Of a stretch of 64,000 bases of DNA, positions 23,501 to 33,847 are shown one piece after another. Every line of letters starts with the position of its first letter. The first letter of the stretch is position 1. The translations under genes were made by a program, and so were the position numbers. The notes below the pieces were generated by a model. It saw only the letters and a list, made by a program, of their open reading frames with translations, made no database searches and was not told the origin of the DNA. Where the stretch lies: NCBI GenBank assembly GCA_022749755.1, contig CM040445.1:9507182-9571181 (forward strand), written 5' to 3'. Source of the DNA: Azadirachta indica (taxonomy: Eukaryota > Streptophyta > Magnoliopsida > Sapindales > Meliaceae).

Positions 23501-26500
23501 CTCTTTGAACCTTGTTAAGTGTTCTGGGATGTGAGTTTCTCTGCAGAAAAGGGCTGTATTAAACTATTAAAAGTTCTCAAATTCCCTGCCATTAGTTGCT
23601 CCATATATGTTATTTTAAGATTGTTGATATTTTGTCTTCTTTTCTGGATTTCTACCATATGTTTTAGGATTCCAGGAGATAAAGAAGGTGGATATTTTGT
23701 GGAAAGATGGACCAAAAGCATCAAAATGGCATGATGATTCTTTTGGTGAACTCTACTTGAGGGTTTCTATGTCCAGAGACTGTTCTAGAACAAATTTATG
23801 GAGTGTACTTATGAATAATTGCCTTCAGATAATGGGTATGATCGACTGGACACGCAGTCATCCAGATAACATTCATAGCTTCTGTTTGGCCTATGGTATC
23901 GATGCTGGGTTAAAATTTTTTCTCAATGTACATTTCTTGTCTTTGATTCGTTTTTTTTTTTTTTCGGCCATGAAAATTTGTAGCAACCTTTTTAAGTGCC
24001 ATTATGAAATTATAAATGCAGAATTTGGAGTCTGCAATATCTGACACTGGCAAGACCATACTTCCTGAACATCTGCTTCTTGTCGCAAATAGTCTGTCAG
24101 CTACAGGAGAGTTTGTTGGTTTAACTCCGAAAGGCATAGCTCAACAACGGGAACATGCATCTGTATCATCACCACTTGTGCAGGCATTCTTTTCAGTTAG
24201 TTCCCATGCAACATTATTTTTCTGTTTTGAGGATATGCTGATTTATGATATTAAAGATGTTTTGTTGAGTCATGTAGTTCATATTCAGGTTTCTGATGTT
24301 GTTGCAGAATCCTGGTGCTTGCTTTATTAAAGCTGCGAAGGCAGGAGTTGTGGATAATCTTCAGGGCAGTATAGATGCATTAGCGTGGGGAAAGGTTCCT
24401 CCTGTGGGCACTGGTGGACACTTTGATATTATATATTCTGGGGAGGTAGATTTTTGCTATTCTTGCTAGGATGATTAGTAGTGTGTAAATTTTGACATCT
24501 CTCTCTCGTCTTTTTGGGCAATGCTTTCACCCTTCAGCCAACTTTTTTTTTTTTTTTTTTTACCTATGTTGGTTTTTTCTTTCTTCTTCTGATTAAATTT
24601 TGTCTATTTTGTTGTTGTGGGAAGTGAGGATTGATTTATTGCATGGCTTTTAAATTTTTGTCTTTAAACATTCCAATCTCTTCTGCCCCATCAATTTATC
24701 AGGGACACACACTTGACGAGCCGGTGGATGTATATAATCTCCTGTGCAAGCCAGTCAATTTTAAGCCAACGGTAAAATTTGAAGTATGCAATACGAAAGG
24801 TCATATTTCTGACAAATATGGTTCCCAGTTTGCGTATGCATTTGGTGGTTCTGCATCTAAAGAACTAAAGAAAATCATATCAAGGTCACTATTGAGTAGT
24901 TTTTTGACGTTGAACGATATCCAAAAGCTCTCTCGTGCATTGAAGAATATATTGCACAAGTAAGTAAGTTCAATGATTTTCTAACTGCTCTGTCCAATGT
25001 TTTAATTGGTATTTATTGATGTTTCATGAGCAAGGTTTTGTTTTCTTTTTGTATTTTTGCAGTGTTTTCCATTTAGATTGTGATGCTCTTATTGTACTAT
25101 TGGGATATGGAATTACACCTTATATTAGAGGATCATTAATCAGACAATTCAAATGGGTTACTTTATAATGTCTGGTAGTAGGTATTCTCTATCTCATTCA
25201 TGATTTTAATCTTATGTTTTAAGTGTGCATTATATTCTATGGAAATCCTTTTTGCCGATAAAACAAGTCCAGAAGTTAACATAATGACTGCGTGTGCATG
25301 CAGCAATTGTGTGGTATAATCGCTTTAGGTAATGGTATTGTGGTCTCTCTATCCTGGCCACTGTTGGCAGATTCTGTGTACTGGTTTTTAGAATTTAACC
25401 CAGTGTTGTTTCTCTTCCCTTCATATTAAGAATCTCCTTTTTTTCTGCCAACATATTACTGTGAAAACAGATGTTTTACCAGAGACAAAAACTTAATTTT
25501 GTGAATAAATATATAAAAACTTAAATATTAACTAATTTTGGGATGTTACCTAACTGTATGATTTGGCCTTTGATAAGACATGTGAGATGAATGGTTAATA
25601 CCTCTTCTGAGCTTTTGCATGGGTCAATCTAAGCAGTTATATATTTGTTAGCAAACCTTCTCTAGGGCTTTCAGGAATTAACTATTCAAGACCTCAGAAG
25701 AGGACACTCCATCAGCATCATGATCTTGTTGTGTGACATGAATTCAGTCTAAGAAATTCTCAGACCCTCTCAAGGGCATTCAGGAATTAATTACTAAAGA
25801 TCTCAGTGGATGGCAGTCCATGAGTGTTATGTGATGCTGTTGCGTAAATTTTTAGTGAACTCAATCAGGAAATTCTCAAGGCCTTTGGATGTTGTGGAGA
25901 ACTATTTGTTTTGGTTCCCTGCTTTGACCAATATGAACACAAACACACTTCGAGATGGACAACTGATTGCCAAGTTCCTGGCTCTCTCGTCTTTGTTTCT
26001 AAATATTTCTTTTTATTATAGGAACTTGATTATCAGCTCTTCAGTCTTCTTTAATTGATGACATGCCTTGTCCAACTAAACTTTGTATGTTCTCATGCTT
26101 TTATGGTCCTTCATTTTAGTTTATTTGCCATCATGAAATTCTTATGATTCTTTTTCATGCATTATCGTGTATGCTGAAGTCATAATAGTTAATTGACAAG
26201 ATGATGTGGCATTTTCACATTGCACCATTTTGAAATGTTGACAATGTAATTCATTTATGGATGCTTGAGTGCATATCTGCAAAACATACTTGTATCAACA
26301 CACTGAATTATAGCAATGTCGATAGTTTGCTTGCCCACATTAATATACCTCTTTGCCAATTTCGCAAATGACCAAGTGTGATTATCTTTTACATGCCCCC
26401 CTCCATGTAATTTCTTTAGTTGTGTGAATTGAAACGAAATTTTCTTTTACTGAAAAAGTAATTAGGTTTTCTTTCTCTCTTTTAATAAAAATCTGTGGCT

Positions 26501-27955
26501 GCTATCAATATAGGTATCCAGTCGGTCAGAGGTTAAGTGAAACAGATGAAAATAAGGTAATATCAGCGTTATATTTTCATCCTCACGGAGATGAAAAGTT
26601 TGGAGCTGGCCCTCAGGAAATAAAGGTATGTGATCAAAAGTAGTTATGGTGCATGTATCCTCATATGCAGAATTAGCAAATTTTATCAGGTTTCTAGTTG
26701 TTCTGACTGGTTGACTTGACCTATAGGATCATTAAACTCAATTTATGTTACATTGAAGTTGCAGGAAGTTGGTTGTGCATTTAAAATTGAAGCGGCGTTA
26801 TGAGACTTTAAATTTTTTATAGCACTTTTGTCACCATTTCTTTTCTTTTTGTTCTGCTTAAGTTTTGATCGATCAATTGTGTTACTTTGAAGTTGTAAAT
26901 TGTGGGGATCAAAGTTGGTGGAATACATCTAGTATAGGTTGGGCAGAACCCTGCAACATTATGTTCAGTTCTTATGCAAAGCTACCTGTTAATCCCTTGG
27001 TTTGCAAATCTTTGTTGATTTTTGAGCAGTGAGTTCTGATAGCCAATAGATTTGTTAATGCAGAGGGCAATTACTTGTAATGGCTACTAATTTAGCAGTG
27101 TCTCTTTGAAGAGTTTTTAAGATGCTGTTTCAGCAGATGTTTTGAATGTTTTTCGGTTACTTGTTCTGATGGTTTATTATCAAAGATTTTTTCACTGTTC
27201 TTTCAAATTCCCACATTATATATTGTTTTCCGCCTAGCCTGTTGGTTATTACTAAAGTATGACATTATATGTTTGACAGACTGACATAATATATGGAGCA
27301 CATTGTATTGTTTTATGTATCTTACCATGCTGAGAGGATATTCAACTAAAACCTGCCCTGAACTTTGTTTTTTGTGCTATCTGTGAATAGTTTGGATATG
27401 AATGAACCACCGAAGTGCAAATCACTTTAGAACTTCTCAAGTACATGGTCATTTAGGATGTGAAATGGGGATTCGTGTCAAAAGGTTTTATAAGTTAAAT
27501 GACTATTTTTAGTTGCATTTAACAAATTGATCCTACAAAACTCCACACAAGTAAATTTTTTTTTTTTTAAGTGATTATTGCTAATATGATTGGTGCAGAG
27601 CACATGGGTTCTTACAGAATGAATGTAGTTAGATTTTTTATTAATAAGCCAGAGATGCTGCATATCAATTCTACTTTCATGTCATCTTACAAAAATCTCT
27701 TCGTAAAAATGTTTATAATTTAGCATTACAGTTATGTAAAAAATGCCACAAGGTATCATAATACTTTCTTACCATCCTTTTCAGGTTACATATCACCCCA
27801 AACATCAAAATACACGCTGCTTTTCATTGGTAAGAACAGATGGAACAACTGAGGACTTCTCATATCGCAAATGTGTTCTTGGTGCTCTTGAGATCATTGC
27901 CCCTGCGAGAGCAAAAAGCTATCAGGCAAAATGGTTACAATATGGTACTTCATAA
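11530..27955 (+). CDS. NRPD1: RNA polymerase IV largest subunit, 18 coding exons (apparent frameshift in exon 9)
   Basis: Largest subunit of nuclear Pol IV, which makes the precursors of 24-nt siRNAs in RNA-directed DNA methylation. Exons I infer: 11530-11619, 11979-12099, 12198-12322, 12577-12630, 12718-12927, 14910-15065, 15194-15289, 15386-17260, 18750-18921, 19056-19107, 19183-19301, 22868-23013, 23668-23927, 24022-24195, 24308-24445, 24703-24959, 26514-26625, 27785-27955. All junctions keep phase. With one base added in exon 9 the total is 4,329 nt (1,442 residues), close to the Arabidopsis protein (about 1,450). Visible: clamp zinc ligands C58, C61, C69, H72 and C99, C102, C126, C129; NRPPSIH; catalytic DFDGD at residues 454-458; AGSKGN; YDGTVRN; C-terminal DeCL domain. 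The start follows family alignment ([15 protein letters not shown]). NRPE1 (Pol V) is excluded because there is no WG/GW-rich tail after the core. Whether the gene is intact depends on the A10 run at 18771-18780. Confidence 0.93.
15290..15385 (+). other. GC-AG intron 7 of NRPD1
   Basis: The donor reads AAG|GCAAGT at 15288-15295 and the acceptor TATGCAG ends at 15385. No GT fits the frame and the protein alignment here. The match to the donor consensus outside the T-to-C change is strong, as is usual for the minority GC-AG class. Length 96 bp, phase 0. Confidence 0.75.
15386..17260 (+). other. NRPD1: NRPD1 exon 8: catalytic core exon
   Basis: One open 1,875-nt exon coding for residues 285-909. 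It covers the end of the clamp core, the active-site region and the pore/funnel part of the Rpb1-like fold. The metal A motif DFDGD lies at 15893-15907, so all three aspartates that hold the catalytic magnesium are kept. SIHLHS stands where Rpb1 has TLHKMS, as usual in Pol IV. Downstream are QNGRNLLSL-like sequence (here [10 protein letters not shown]), [22 protein letters not shown] and [16 protein letters not shown], matching the Rpb1 segments near the bridge and trigger regions. The ORF reads past the exon end to a stop at about 17374, but family alignment and the GT at 17261 place the splice after [11 protein letters not shown]. Confidence 0.93.
17456..17502. repeat. (TC)n(TA)n microsatellite in NRPD1 intron 8
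   Basis: About twelve TC units run directly into about eleven TA units. It lies 200 bp downstream of exon 8 and should be length-polymorphic. Confidence 0.9.
18750..18921 (+). other. NRPD1: NRPD1 exon 9 with A10 run and apparent frameshift
   Basis: The exon opens in phase with NVLECGS (as in Arabidopsis) and reaches ten A residues at 18771-18780. In the incoming frame the next stop is TGA at 18798-18800. The family-like continuation, QTMTLYLS...HGFEY, is in another frame and needs 8 or 11 A. With one extra base every later exon junction is in phase to the natural stop. This may be a homopolymer base-call error, a null allele, or slippage; the sequence alone cannot decide. Confidence 0.8.
18922..19055 (+). 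other. Extra 134-bp segment with T21 between MIM and CSKTHFSPW of NRPD1
   Basis: In NRPD1 proteins I know, the residues equivalent to MIIFSP...SPWVCHFH are continuous. Here they are split by 134 bp with about 21 T (18939-18959) and in-frame stops. A GT at 18922 and an AG at 19054-19055 would remove it as a small intron and keep the frame ([12 protein letters not shown]); an AG at 19060-19061 would also work. It could be a newly gained intron or a small insertion read as one. The T run could also be a reversed poly(A) of a retroposed piece. Confidence 0.55.
20157..22306 (-). mobile_element. TRIM-like miniature LTR retrotransposon (carries a nested MULE)
   Basis: Two related direct repeats, 20157-21676 (broken by a nested element) and 22089-22306 (218 bp), start with TGTTA and end with TTTTAACA. 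Between them lie about 410 bp without coding capacity. Next to the right repeat, on the minus strand, is a decayed primer-binding site of the initiator tRNA-Met type (TGGCATCAAAGC for TGGTATCAGAGC). Flanks CATTT (20152-20156) and CTTTT (22307-22311) differ at one base. Without the nested element the size is about 770 bp. It has no gag or pol, so it would depend on proteins from other elements. The left LTR has lost about 78 bp. Confidence 0.7.
20206..21576. mobile_element. Non-autonomous Mutator-like element (MULE) inside the TRIM LTR
   Basis: The ends are inverted repeats of more than 200 bp (about 20206-20440 and 21340-21576) that start GGTGTAATTTCATTTTAGTCC and finish GGACTAAAATGAAATTACCCC. 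The element is flanked by a perfect 9-bp direct repeat TCAACTAAG at 20197-20205 and 21577-21585, the hallmark target duplication of Mutator-like transposons. The 1,371-bp interior is AT-rich and has no transposase, so it is non-autonomous. A transcript through intron 11 could fold its arms together. Confidence 0.85.
26514..27955 (+). other. NRPD1: NRPD1 exons 17-18: C-terminal DeCL domain
   Basis: The last two coding exons (26514-26625 and 27785-27955) encode about 94 residues ending at the TAA 27953-27955. They contain [29 protein letters not shown] and [11 protein letters not shown], which match the DeCL (defective chloroplasts and leaves-like) domain shared by the C termini of NRPD1 and NRPE1. 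Its position directly after the polymerase core, with no repeat-rich tail, identifies Pol IV rather than Pol V. If the exon 9 frameshift is real, this domain is lost from the main product. Confidence 0.9.
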
Positions 27956-28260
27956 CGCATCTCCCTAGTAAAATGTAAATATCTGAAGTCTCTTTTCTGT
28001 CCAAAGTATTAGAGTTGACCCTCCTCGACAACACTAATCAAGTTTGATTTGTTGGACATCTGACTCATTAGTTTCATGATGAATTTTGCTACTCTTGACG
28101 GTTTCAATGCACCATTGGCGAAGGCTTATAGTTCTTGAAATTTTAATCTTTCTAAAACTGTAAATTCTCTACAGAGACAGCGGAAGAAGAGGGCTACATA
28201 AAGCAAGAAGTCCATTTGCTTTTGTAATCAGACATTTTTTTTTTCCTTCACTTTCATTCT
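27956..28260 (+). other. Probable NRPD1 3'UTR and downstream region
   Basis: This is AT-rich sequence after the stop codon. A stretch from about 28174, after CTACAG, is purine-rich and could be an alternative terminal exon. No definite polyadenylation site can be chosen by eye. Confidence 0.4.
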
Positions 28261-30901
28261 TTCTTGCACTTGTTTCTTTAAATATAGAAGATTGGACCTT
28301 TCCCATGCTTCTTTTTGCTACTTCTACTGGATCCTTTTTTTCCTTGGTAGATGATAGTATTCAAAAAAGTGCTAGTGGAAGTAGCAAAGAAAAGCTTTGT
28401 AAAGGGCGCACTCATATTCAAGATAGATGTATCTGTAAATTCATTTGGCAATGGAAACAGATTTTGCGGTTATTTATCATGAACCATTGTTATGTAGGAC
28501 AATATGAGGTTAAATTCCGTAAGTAAACTTCTGATGTTTTTGTCAATTTGCTTATGATGATGTTTGTTAGGTTATTTAAGTTTTTATTCAGGTAATTCTT
28601 CTTTGTCTTATTTGGATTTGTGTTAGTGAAGTAGTTTAAACTTACTGCTTTAATGTGTTAGCATCTTTTCAAGCACGTGGCTTCTAGTATTTCTCTTAAG
28701 AGTAGGCAAGGTTGTTAAATTGCTTAAAATCAGACAGCAATCTTGTCTTTAGCAATGTGTAGACAAACGAAAAGTAGTTTTTGTTAAAATGGATTGGCAA
28801 GCACTCTTATATTGTTAACGGACAGAAGCACTTTGGCAAAGCTAACTTGAAAACAATAGTATCCTATCATATGTGATCTCCAGTCGACAGCAGAGAAGAG
28901 AAGAGGTAGCAATCCTCATCATGTGATTTGGGAAGAAGTTTCTTCCTATCAAGTGCTCTTTCGTTTTAGCACCTCCGCAAATCCATCCCATATTCCTAGA
29001 ATAGAATCGTTGTCCATTCTCCTGTCTGCGTATCATATTAAACTGAAACAGAATATTTATATTTATTTATCAAAAACCGAAACTAGGAAAGCATCAGCAG
29101 CCAGCCCACCACATATTCTGCTGTTTCTTGTGAGAAAGTGGAATTTTTCATGGTCATGAGATAACATTTGGTTGTGGGGCTAAGCTAATAAACAACTTTT
29201 TGCTTCTTGTTATTTTAGTAAGGGCAAGGACGTTAAGATTTTTAAAATTTAGTCAAATGTATTAAACTAACAAACAATTAAGGGTAGGCCAGTGTGAGTA
29301 TGTTTGAAATTGGTAAGATTAAAATGGTACATTTGATTAGACTCGGGGAGTGTCAAAATCTCTTTTTTCCTTTTAGTTATAAAAATGAATTGCAAAGGTA
29401 AATTTGTTTGCAATAATCCAAATGGTACCTTGAAAAAATAGTTGGTGGTTTACTGTAAATGAAGTAATTGGTTTAGATTTTGTTTTATTTTGGCAACCCT
29501 AATTTTGAGTGCCGATAAACTCAATGCTTAGCTAACATAAAATAATTTAAGGTATATTTAGAATTTAGGTGTTGGAATTTTAAAGTTACAAATTGAAAGT
29601 TAAACAATTAAACAATATAAAGGCGAGTTGTACTAAAAGTTAGCATTATTAAATATTTCTTTTAAGTTTTTTTTATTTCAAAGTTAAGTCAGAGTATAAA
29701 TCAAATATACATTCTAAAACATTTTTCACTAATTAAAAGGTATTGCATTAATAAAAAAGTAATGCTTTCTATGTTTGTAATCAATAAATGAATAATTTAA
29801 TGAAATTCCTTAGGTGATAAAATCTTAATATTCATCACTACTAATTTCTCGAACTATAACTTAAAGAAAAATCTGCATGAATAGTTTGGGTTTGCATAAC
29901 AATAGCTTGAAATGAACATGTTCACGTATAAAGGCTAAATCAATTAGACATATGACATGGTAGGTTAAGGGTACAAATCGTATACCATATAATCAGTTAT
30001 ATTATAAATATAAATTTTTATACAAGTTAAGGTTGCAAATTAATGTTATAAAATTGTATAATTATTATATGATCTATATTATTTCTTTTTATTAATTATA
30101 TTACTTTTGAATAACTGGATGATCAATTTTAATTTTATTTCTTGGGTGTACTCTTCATGACATCTATCAATCATAACATGTTTGAATTTTGGTTTTATCA
30201 TTGATTGAAAAAACATATGCTTACCTTCCCTTTTCTTTCTTTTTTTTTTTTAAAAAAAAAAATTAATTTAGTTATTGGTTGGCAGTTTACAAGTATTCCG
30301 GTTTAAACTAGATTACCCGTCTTCCCTTATAATGTAAGAAATTTTTTTCTAAATAAAAAAAATAAGGAAATTAAAAGTTAAAAATATCAAATTTAAACAC
30401 AAAACATGTATATTATATCATAACATCTACAAAGACAATTAACAAGTTGATGCTCATAGCTAATTTTTTTAGACGTACTATCACATATCTCCCTTGAGGT
30501 ATAAAAAAGTATCACATAGATGGTAATTGCTATGATTGTATCACATATCTCCTCGGACATTAGTGTTGACTGTTAGTTGATTGTTAGCCTAAGGGTATAA
30601 TTGTAAAAGCACTTTCATTTTGATGGTTGCTTTTTGTTTGAAAGGAGTAAAGACTGATTTTAACACAAAGAGTAAAGATGGGTTTGTCTCTAGAATAGTC
30701 AAATCAAAGTAAAAATTGTACCAAAACCAGCTAATTTTTGCAAATTGTAACCTGACACTAGCTACATAGATTGAAATGGAGGTTGTGATCGAGGCTTAGA
30801 GGGAGTTTTTTGTGCCTTTTTGGTGGACTGTTGCAAATATATATAGCAAGAGGACAACTCTAATTCAAGTAAACAATGTAGTTTTCTACTATTGTTCATA
30901 A
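28261..30901. other. Intergenic AT-rich region without recognisable gene
   Basis: Only short ORFs with no recognisable product are seen. A word ATCACATATCTCC occurs twice (30479-30491 and 30539-30551). I recognise no transposon core domains here. Confidence 0.5.
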
Positions 30902-31836
30902 TGTCAAAATTTTAAATGTTCACAAGTGCACGAATTATTAATAACTAATGATAAGTTCACCTCGAGGTCAATCTCTCGCAAAATTATAATGGTTCGAATT
31001 CCTATTGTTTCCTCTTAATTAGTCAAAATTAAGTGAAATATAAAATCATAAACACTCTAATTAAATAAATGACAATTTCAGGTTATTTCAAATAAAGTGA
31101 TTGATTAGCTAAATTAGAAAAATCTGAAAACAATGAAATTGTGTTGAATTTGATGAAATTAATTCGAAGTTGACTAGCTATCTAATTAGATATTGAAATA
31201 TTAAGTGATTTAAACACATATTAAGCAATTTAGGTTATTGTTTTTTTCCACTAAATCTAGAGAATTCCAATGATCATGCTAATTCTTACTTACAATTAAT
31301 TAAAAATATTCTTGATGTAAGGCTTATACTTAATTAATTGTATTGTTATAAGAAATTTATTTAACGATTTAAATCAAACCAAATCAATAGATTTAATTTA
31401 AATTCTTGTTGAAGGGAATTTAATTAAGGTAAGATTGATATTTTTAACACCTTAATTCTCAATTAATTTAATCACAAATAATAGATAGCAAGTCCACAAT
31501 TCATAATCAAAATTATACAGATTAATGAACAAAAAATAATCTCAAACTCTAATTAAATACATGTCACAAAATATTCAATACAATTTTAATAACAAAGCCA
31601 AACTCCCACAATATGCTTACATTTTCATTATTAAGCCTATGAATCTAGTTATAAAAGGTCTAAACATGTTGGAAAATAAATAAACTTAAAAAGAAAGCTT
31701 CTTTTTTTGAGTGTTCACCACTAGGTTCTAAAGATGATTGATCTTTCTCTTCAATCCTTTGGTGAAGATTACTAGAAGGAAAATGATAATTCTACCATCC
31801 CTTCAATTTTTAGACTTTTCTACCCTTTTATTCATA
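30902..31836 (-). repeat. 3' LTR of M1 (5'-truncated)
   Basis: It aligns in the same orientation with 53953-54900 from its end (TTTAAAATTTTGACA) to about 31836. There it meets decayed protease sequence, so about 290 bp of the LTR start and the whole pol region are gone. Confidence 0.7.
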
Positions 31837-32750
31837 AATTAGAAATATCAATAAAAGAACACTCATCTTTAATAAATATAAAAAAAATTGATAAAGAATC
31901 AAACACTTTAAATTGAATAGTATCTCTCAATATTGTTATTGTTAACTTCCCATTTTGGACATTAATATTGTTAACTTCCCATTTTGAACGGTCTACCAAG
32001 AAGAATTGTATGCTCTTTGTTCTTAGATGATGTTCCTTCCTTCTCCAAAACCACAAAATTCATTGATACAATAAGCTTGTCTACTTACACCAACAAATCC
32101 TCAATTATTTCTTTTGGATATTTAACTGATCTGTCTACAAGGTGAAAGGTCATATTTTTGGCTTAAGCCTCCCTAAACCTAGTTGCAAGTATATGGAATA
32201 TGGCATGAGACTGATACTTACTCCTAAACCTAGAATGTCCTTAGCAATCTTCTTATCTCGCATAGCGATGTTTATGTTGAAACTCCCAAGATCTTTCAAT
32301 TTGGAGGCAAATTTTGTTGAAGAATTGCATTGCAGCTTTTGAAACTATAACTTTCTGATTCTTCTCATATCTCCTCTTTTTGGTGTTGGGTTCCTTGAAA
32401 AATTTTGCATATGATGGTATATTCTTAATAACATCAAAAAGGGGTAAGTTAATATCAACCTTAGAAAGCAAGAAAAAAATCTTAGAAAATTGTTTATTTT
32501 GTTAATTTTCTCTTAAACAATTTCGATAAGGAATTGTAGACCTATGGAGCAACAAAGTAGAAGTTGAATCCTTCTCTTTGCTCTTCTTGGAAAGCTTAGA
32601 AGGTTAGGGATCTTTAGCTTATTCTTCTTTGAAAACTTCTTGCCCCCTTTTTTCTGCATCAAGTGGTAAATAATTAGAATTTTTATTAATAATTTTACAC
32701 TTCGTACGATTTGATAGCTTTTGATTGCTAGGGTTGGCTAGGTAGCTTTT
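31837..32750 (-). pseudogene. M1 gag end and aspartic protease, decayed
   Basis: The longest open piece (32253-32471) contains SKVDINLPLFDVIKNIPSYAKF, the Athila/Tat segment before the protease (FKKLHINIPFADAL-QMPSYAKFLKE), then LQIERSWEF for KLKDPGSF. Further on, GLGVSISLMPYSIYLQLGLG stands where the family has DLGASINLMP, so the catalytic aspartate is replaced. A 27-bp tandem duplication lies at about 31938-31990. Confidence 0.75.
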
Positions 32751-33080
32751 CCTTTTGTTTATTAATTCACATATCTTTATATCTTATATTCCCTAATCTT
32801 AGCCATTAGTTCTCGTTCGTTTCGATCTTTTAGTCATACTTTGTATTTTGAAGCAAAAGTCTATAATTGAGCTTAATTGAAGGGAAATTGAGCAGATTGG
32901 GATTTAAGTATTTTGATAAAAAGACATGAAAATGAGCACCAGTGTGCATCTGCAAGCCTTTCTAATGACGTCGAGCTAAAGGATAAGAAATGGACATGTT
33001 GATGTATGTTGTACTAAAACAGTCCTAACTTTGTCTACAAAACTTGAAATCGCATTCCATTTATTGCATTGGAAACACAT

Positions 33081-33202
33081 AGAGCGGCTCCAGTGTCAAT
33101 CACTTCCATTCCTCTCGTTAGACCATCTGTAGCACTCATGGCTATAGCTTTAACTCTATTATTCCCTAATAATTACTGTACCTAACAAGTCACATTAATT
33201 GG
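33081..33202 (-). pseudogene. atpB: Nuclear plastid DNA fragment of atpB (NUPT)
   Basis: The minus strand reads [45 protein letters not shown]. This matches the N-terminal part of the chloroplast ATP synthase beta subunit ([24 protein letters not shown]...[11 protein letters not shown]) with two nonsense changes (GAA to TAG, CAG to TAA). It covers about 40 codons. It is a dead copy sitting in the P1 LTR, within an insert whose other part (33203-33355) I do not recognise. Confidence 0.85.
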
Positions 33203-33355
33203 TTTAGCATTTATTCTCCAGTTCATTTTTCAAAATCCTTCATTGGTACACACAAGAAATAAGCCAATTCTGCAGCCTTTTGCTCAAGTTTTCATAGAGT
33301 CAAATTCTCATCAATACGATTCAGGGGGATGGGCCCCAAGCCCCTGATTTCTATA
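33203..33355. other. Unidentified part of the insert carrying the atpB fragment
   Basis: This stretch is absent from the related LTR at 50096-52494 and therefore came in with or next to the plastid fragment. On the minus strand a broken frame reads NRIDENLTL-stop-KLEQKAAELAYF, which I cannot assign. It could be another organellar or nuclear filler piece. Confidence 0.45.
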
Positions 33356-33847
33356 CTAAACATCAAGAGCTTCAATCTTAATATGTCATGTTAGTAGCAG
33401 TAGCTATGGCGCAACTGCGTCGTTAGGGTGTGCAGCCACACCATGCCCTCTACCTGCATCTTTGGATTGTTTTAGGCCCTTAGATCTTTCTTGAATAGTA
33501 AGATTTAGGTATTTCCTAAATTTTCAAATTTCTCTAAAGTTGTTAATTTTAATTTTAAACTTGGAAATATAGAAATTGGCTGTAGCACAATAAGTATTCT
33601 GCACAATCATATAAAGAATAAGGAAATTAGTGTTTCGTAACTAGTAGAACTTGGGTTGAATGAAATTGAGTGGCAATTTGAATTACAAAAAATTAAAATA
33701 AACTAATAACTAAATGAATTAAAATAGTTAAATTGATTAAAAGGGTAGGTTAAGGGAATTTAGGAGTTAGGTCCCAAGAATCCACAATTGATTGTTATAC
33801 TCAGGGTATTAAGTGTGATTTATACTCAGGGTATTAAGTGTGATTTG

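Larger units (their letters stand above)
32756..33536 (+). repeat. P1 5' LTR, first part
   Basis: It aligns with 50096-51500 of the 3' LTR (without its R2 insert). An unrelated insert lies at about 33079-33355. After CTCTAAAG the alignment stops and sequence of an inverted LTR of the same family begins. Confidence 0.75.

Noticed and set aside
11530..27955. NRPE1 (Pol V) or a canonical Pol II largest subunit
   Set aside because: There is no WG/GW-rich or QS-rich tail and no heptad repeat. The DeCL domain follows the core directly, and the residues match NRPD1 throughout.
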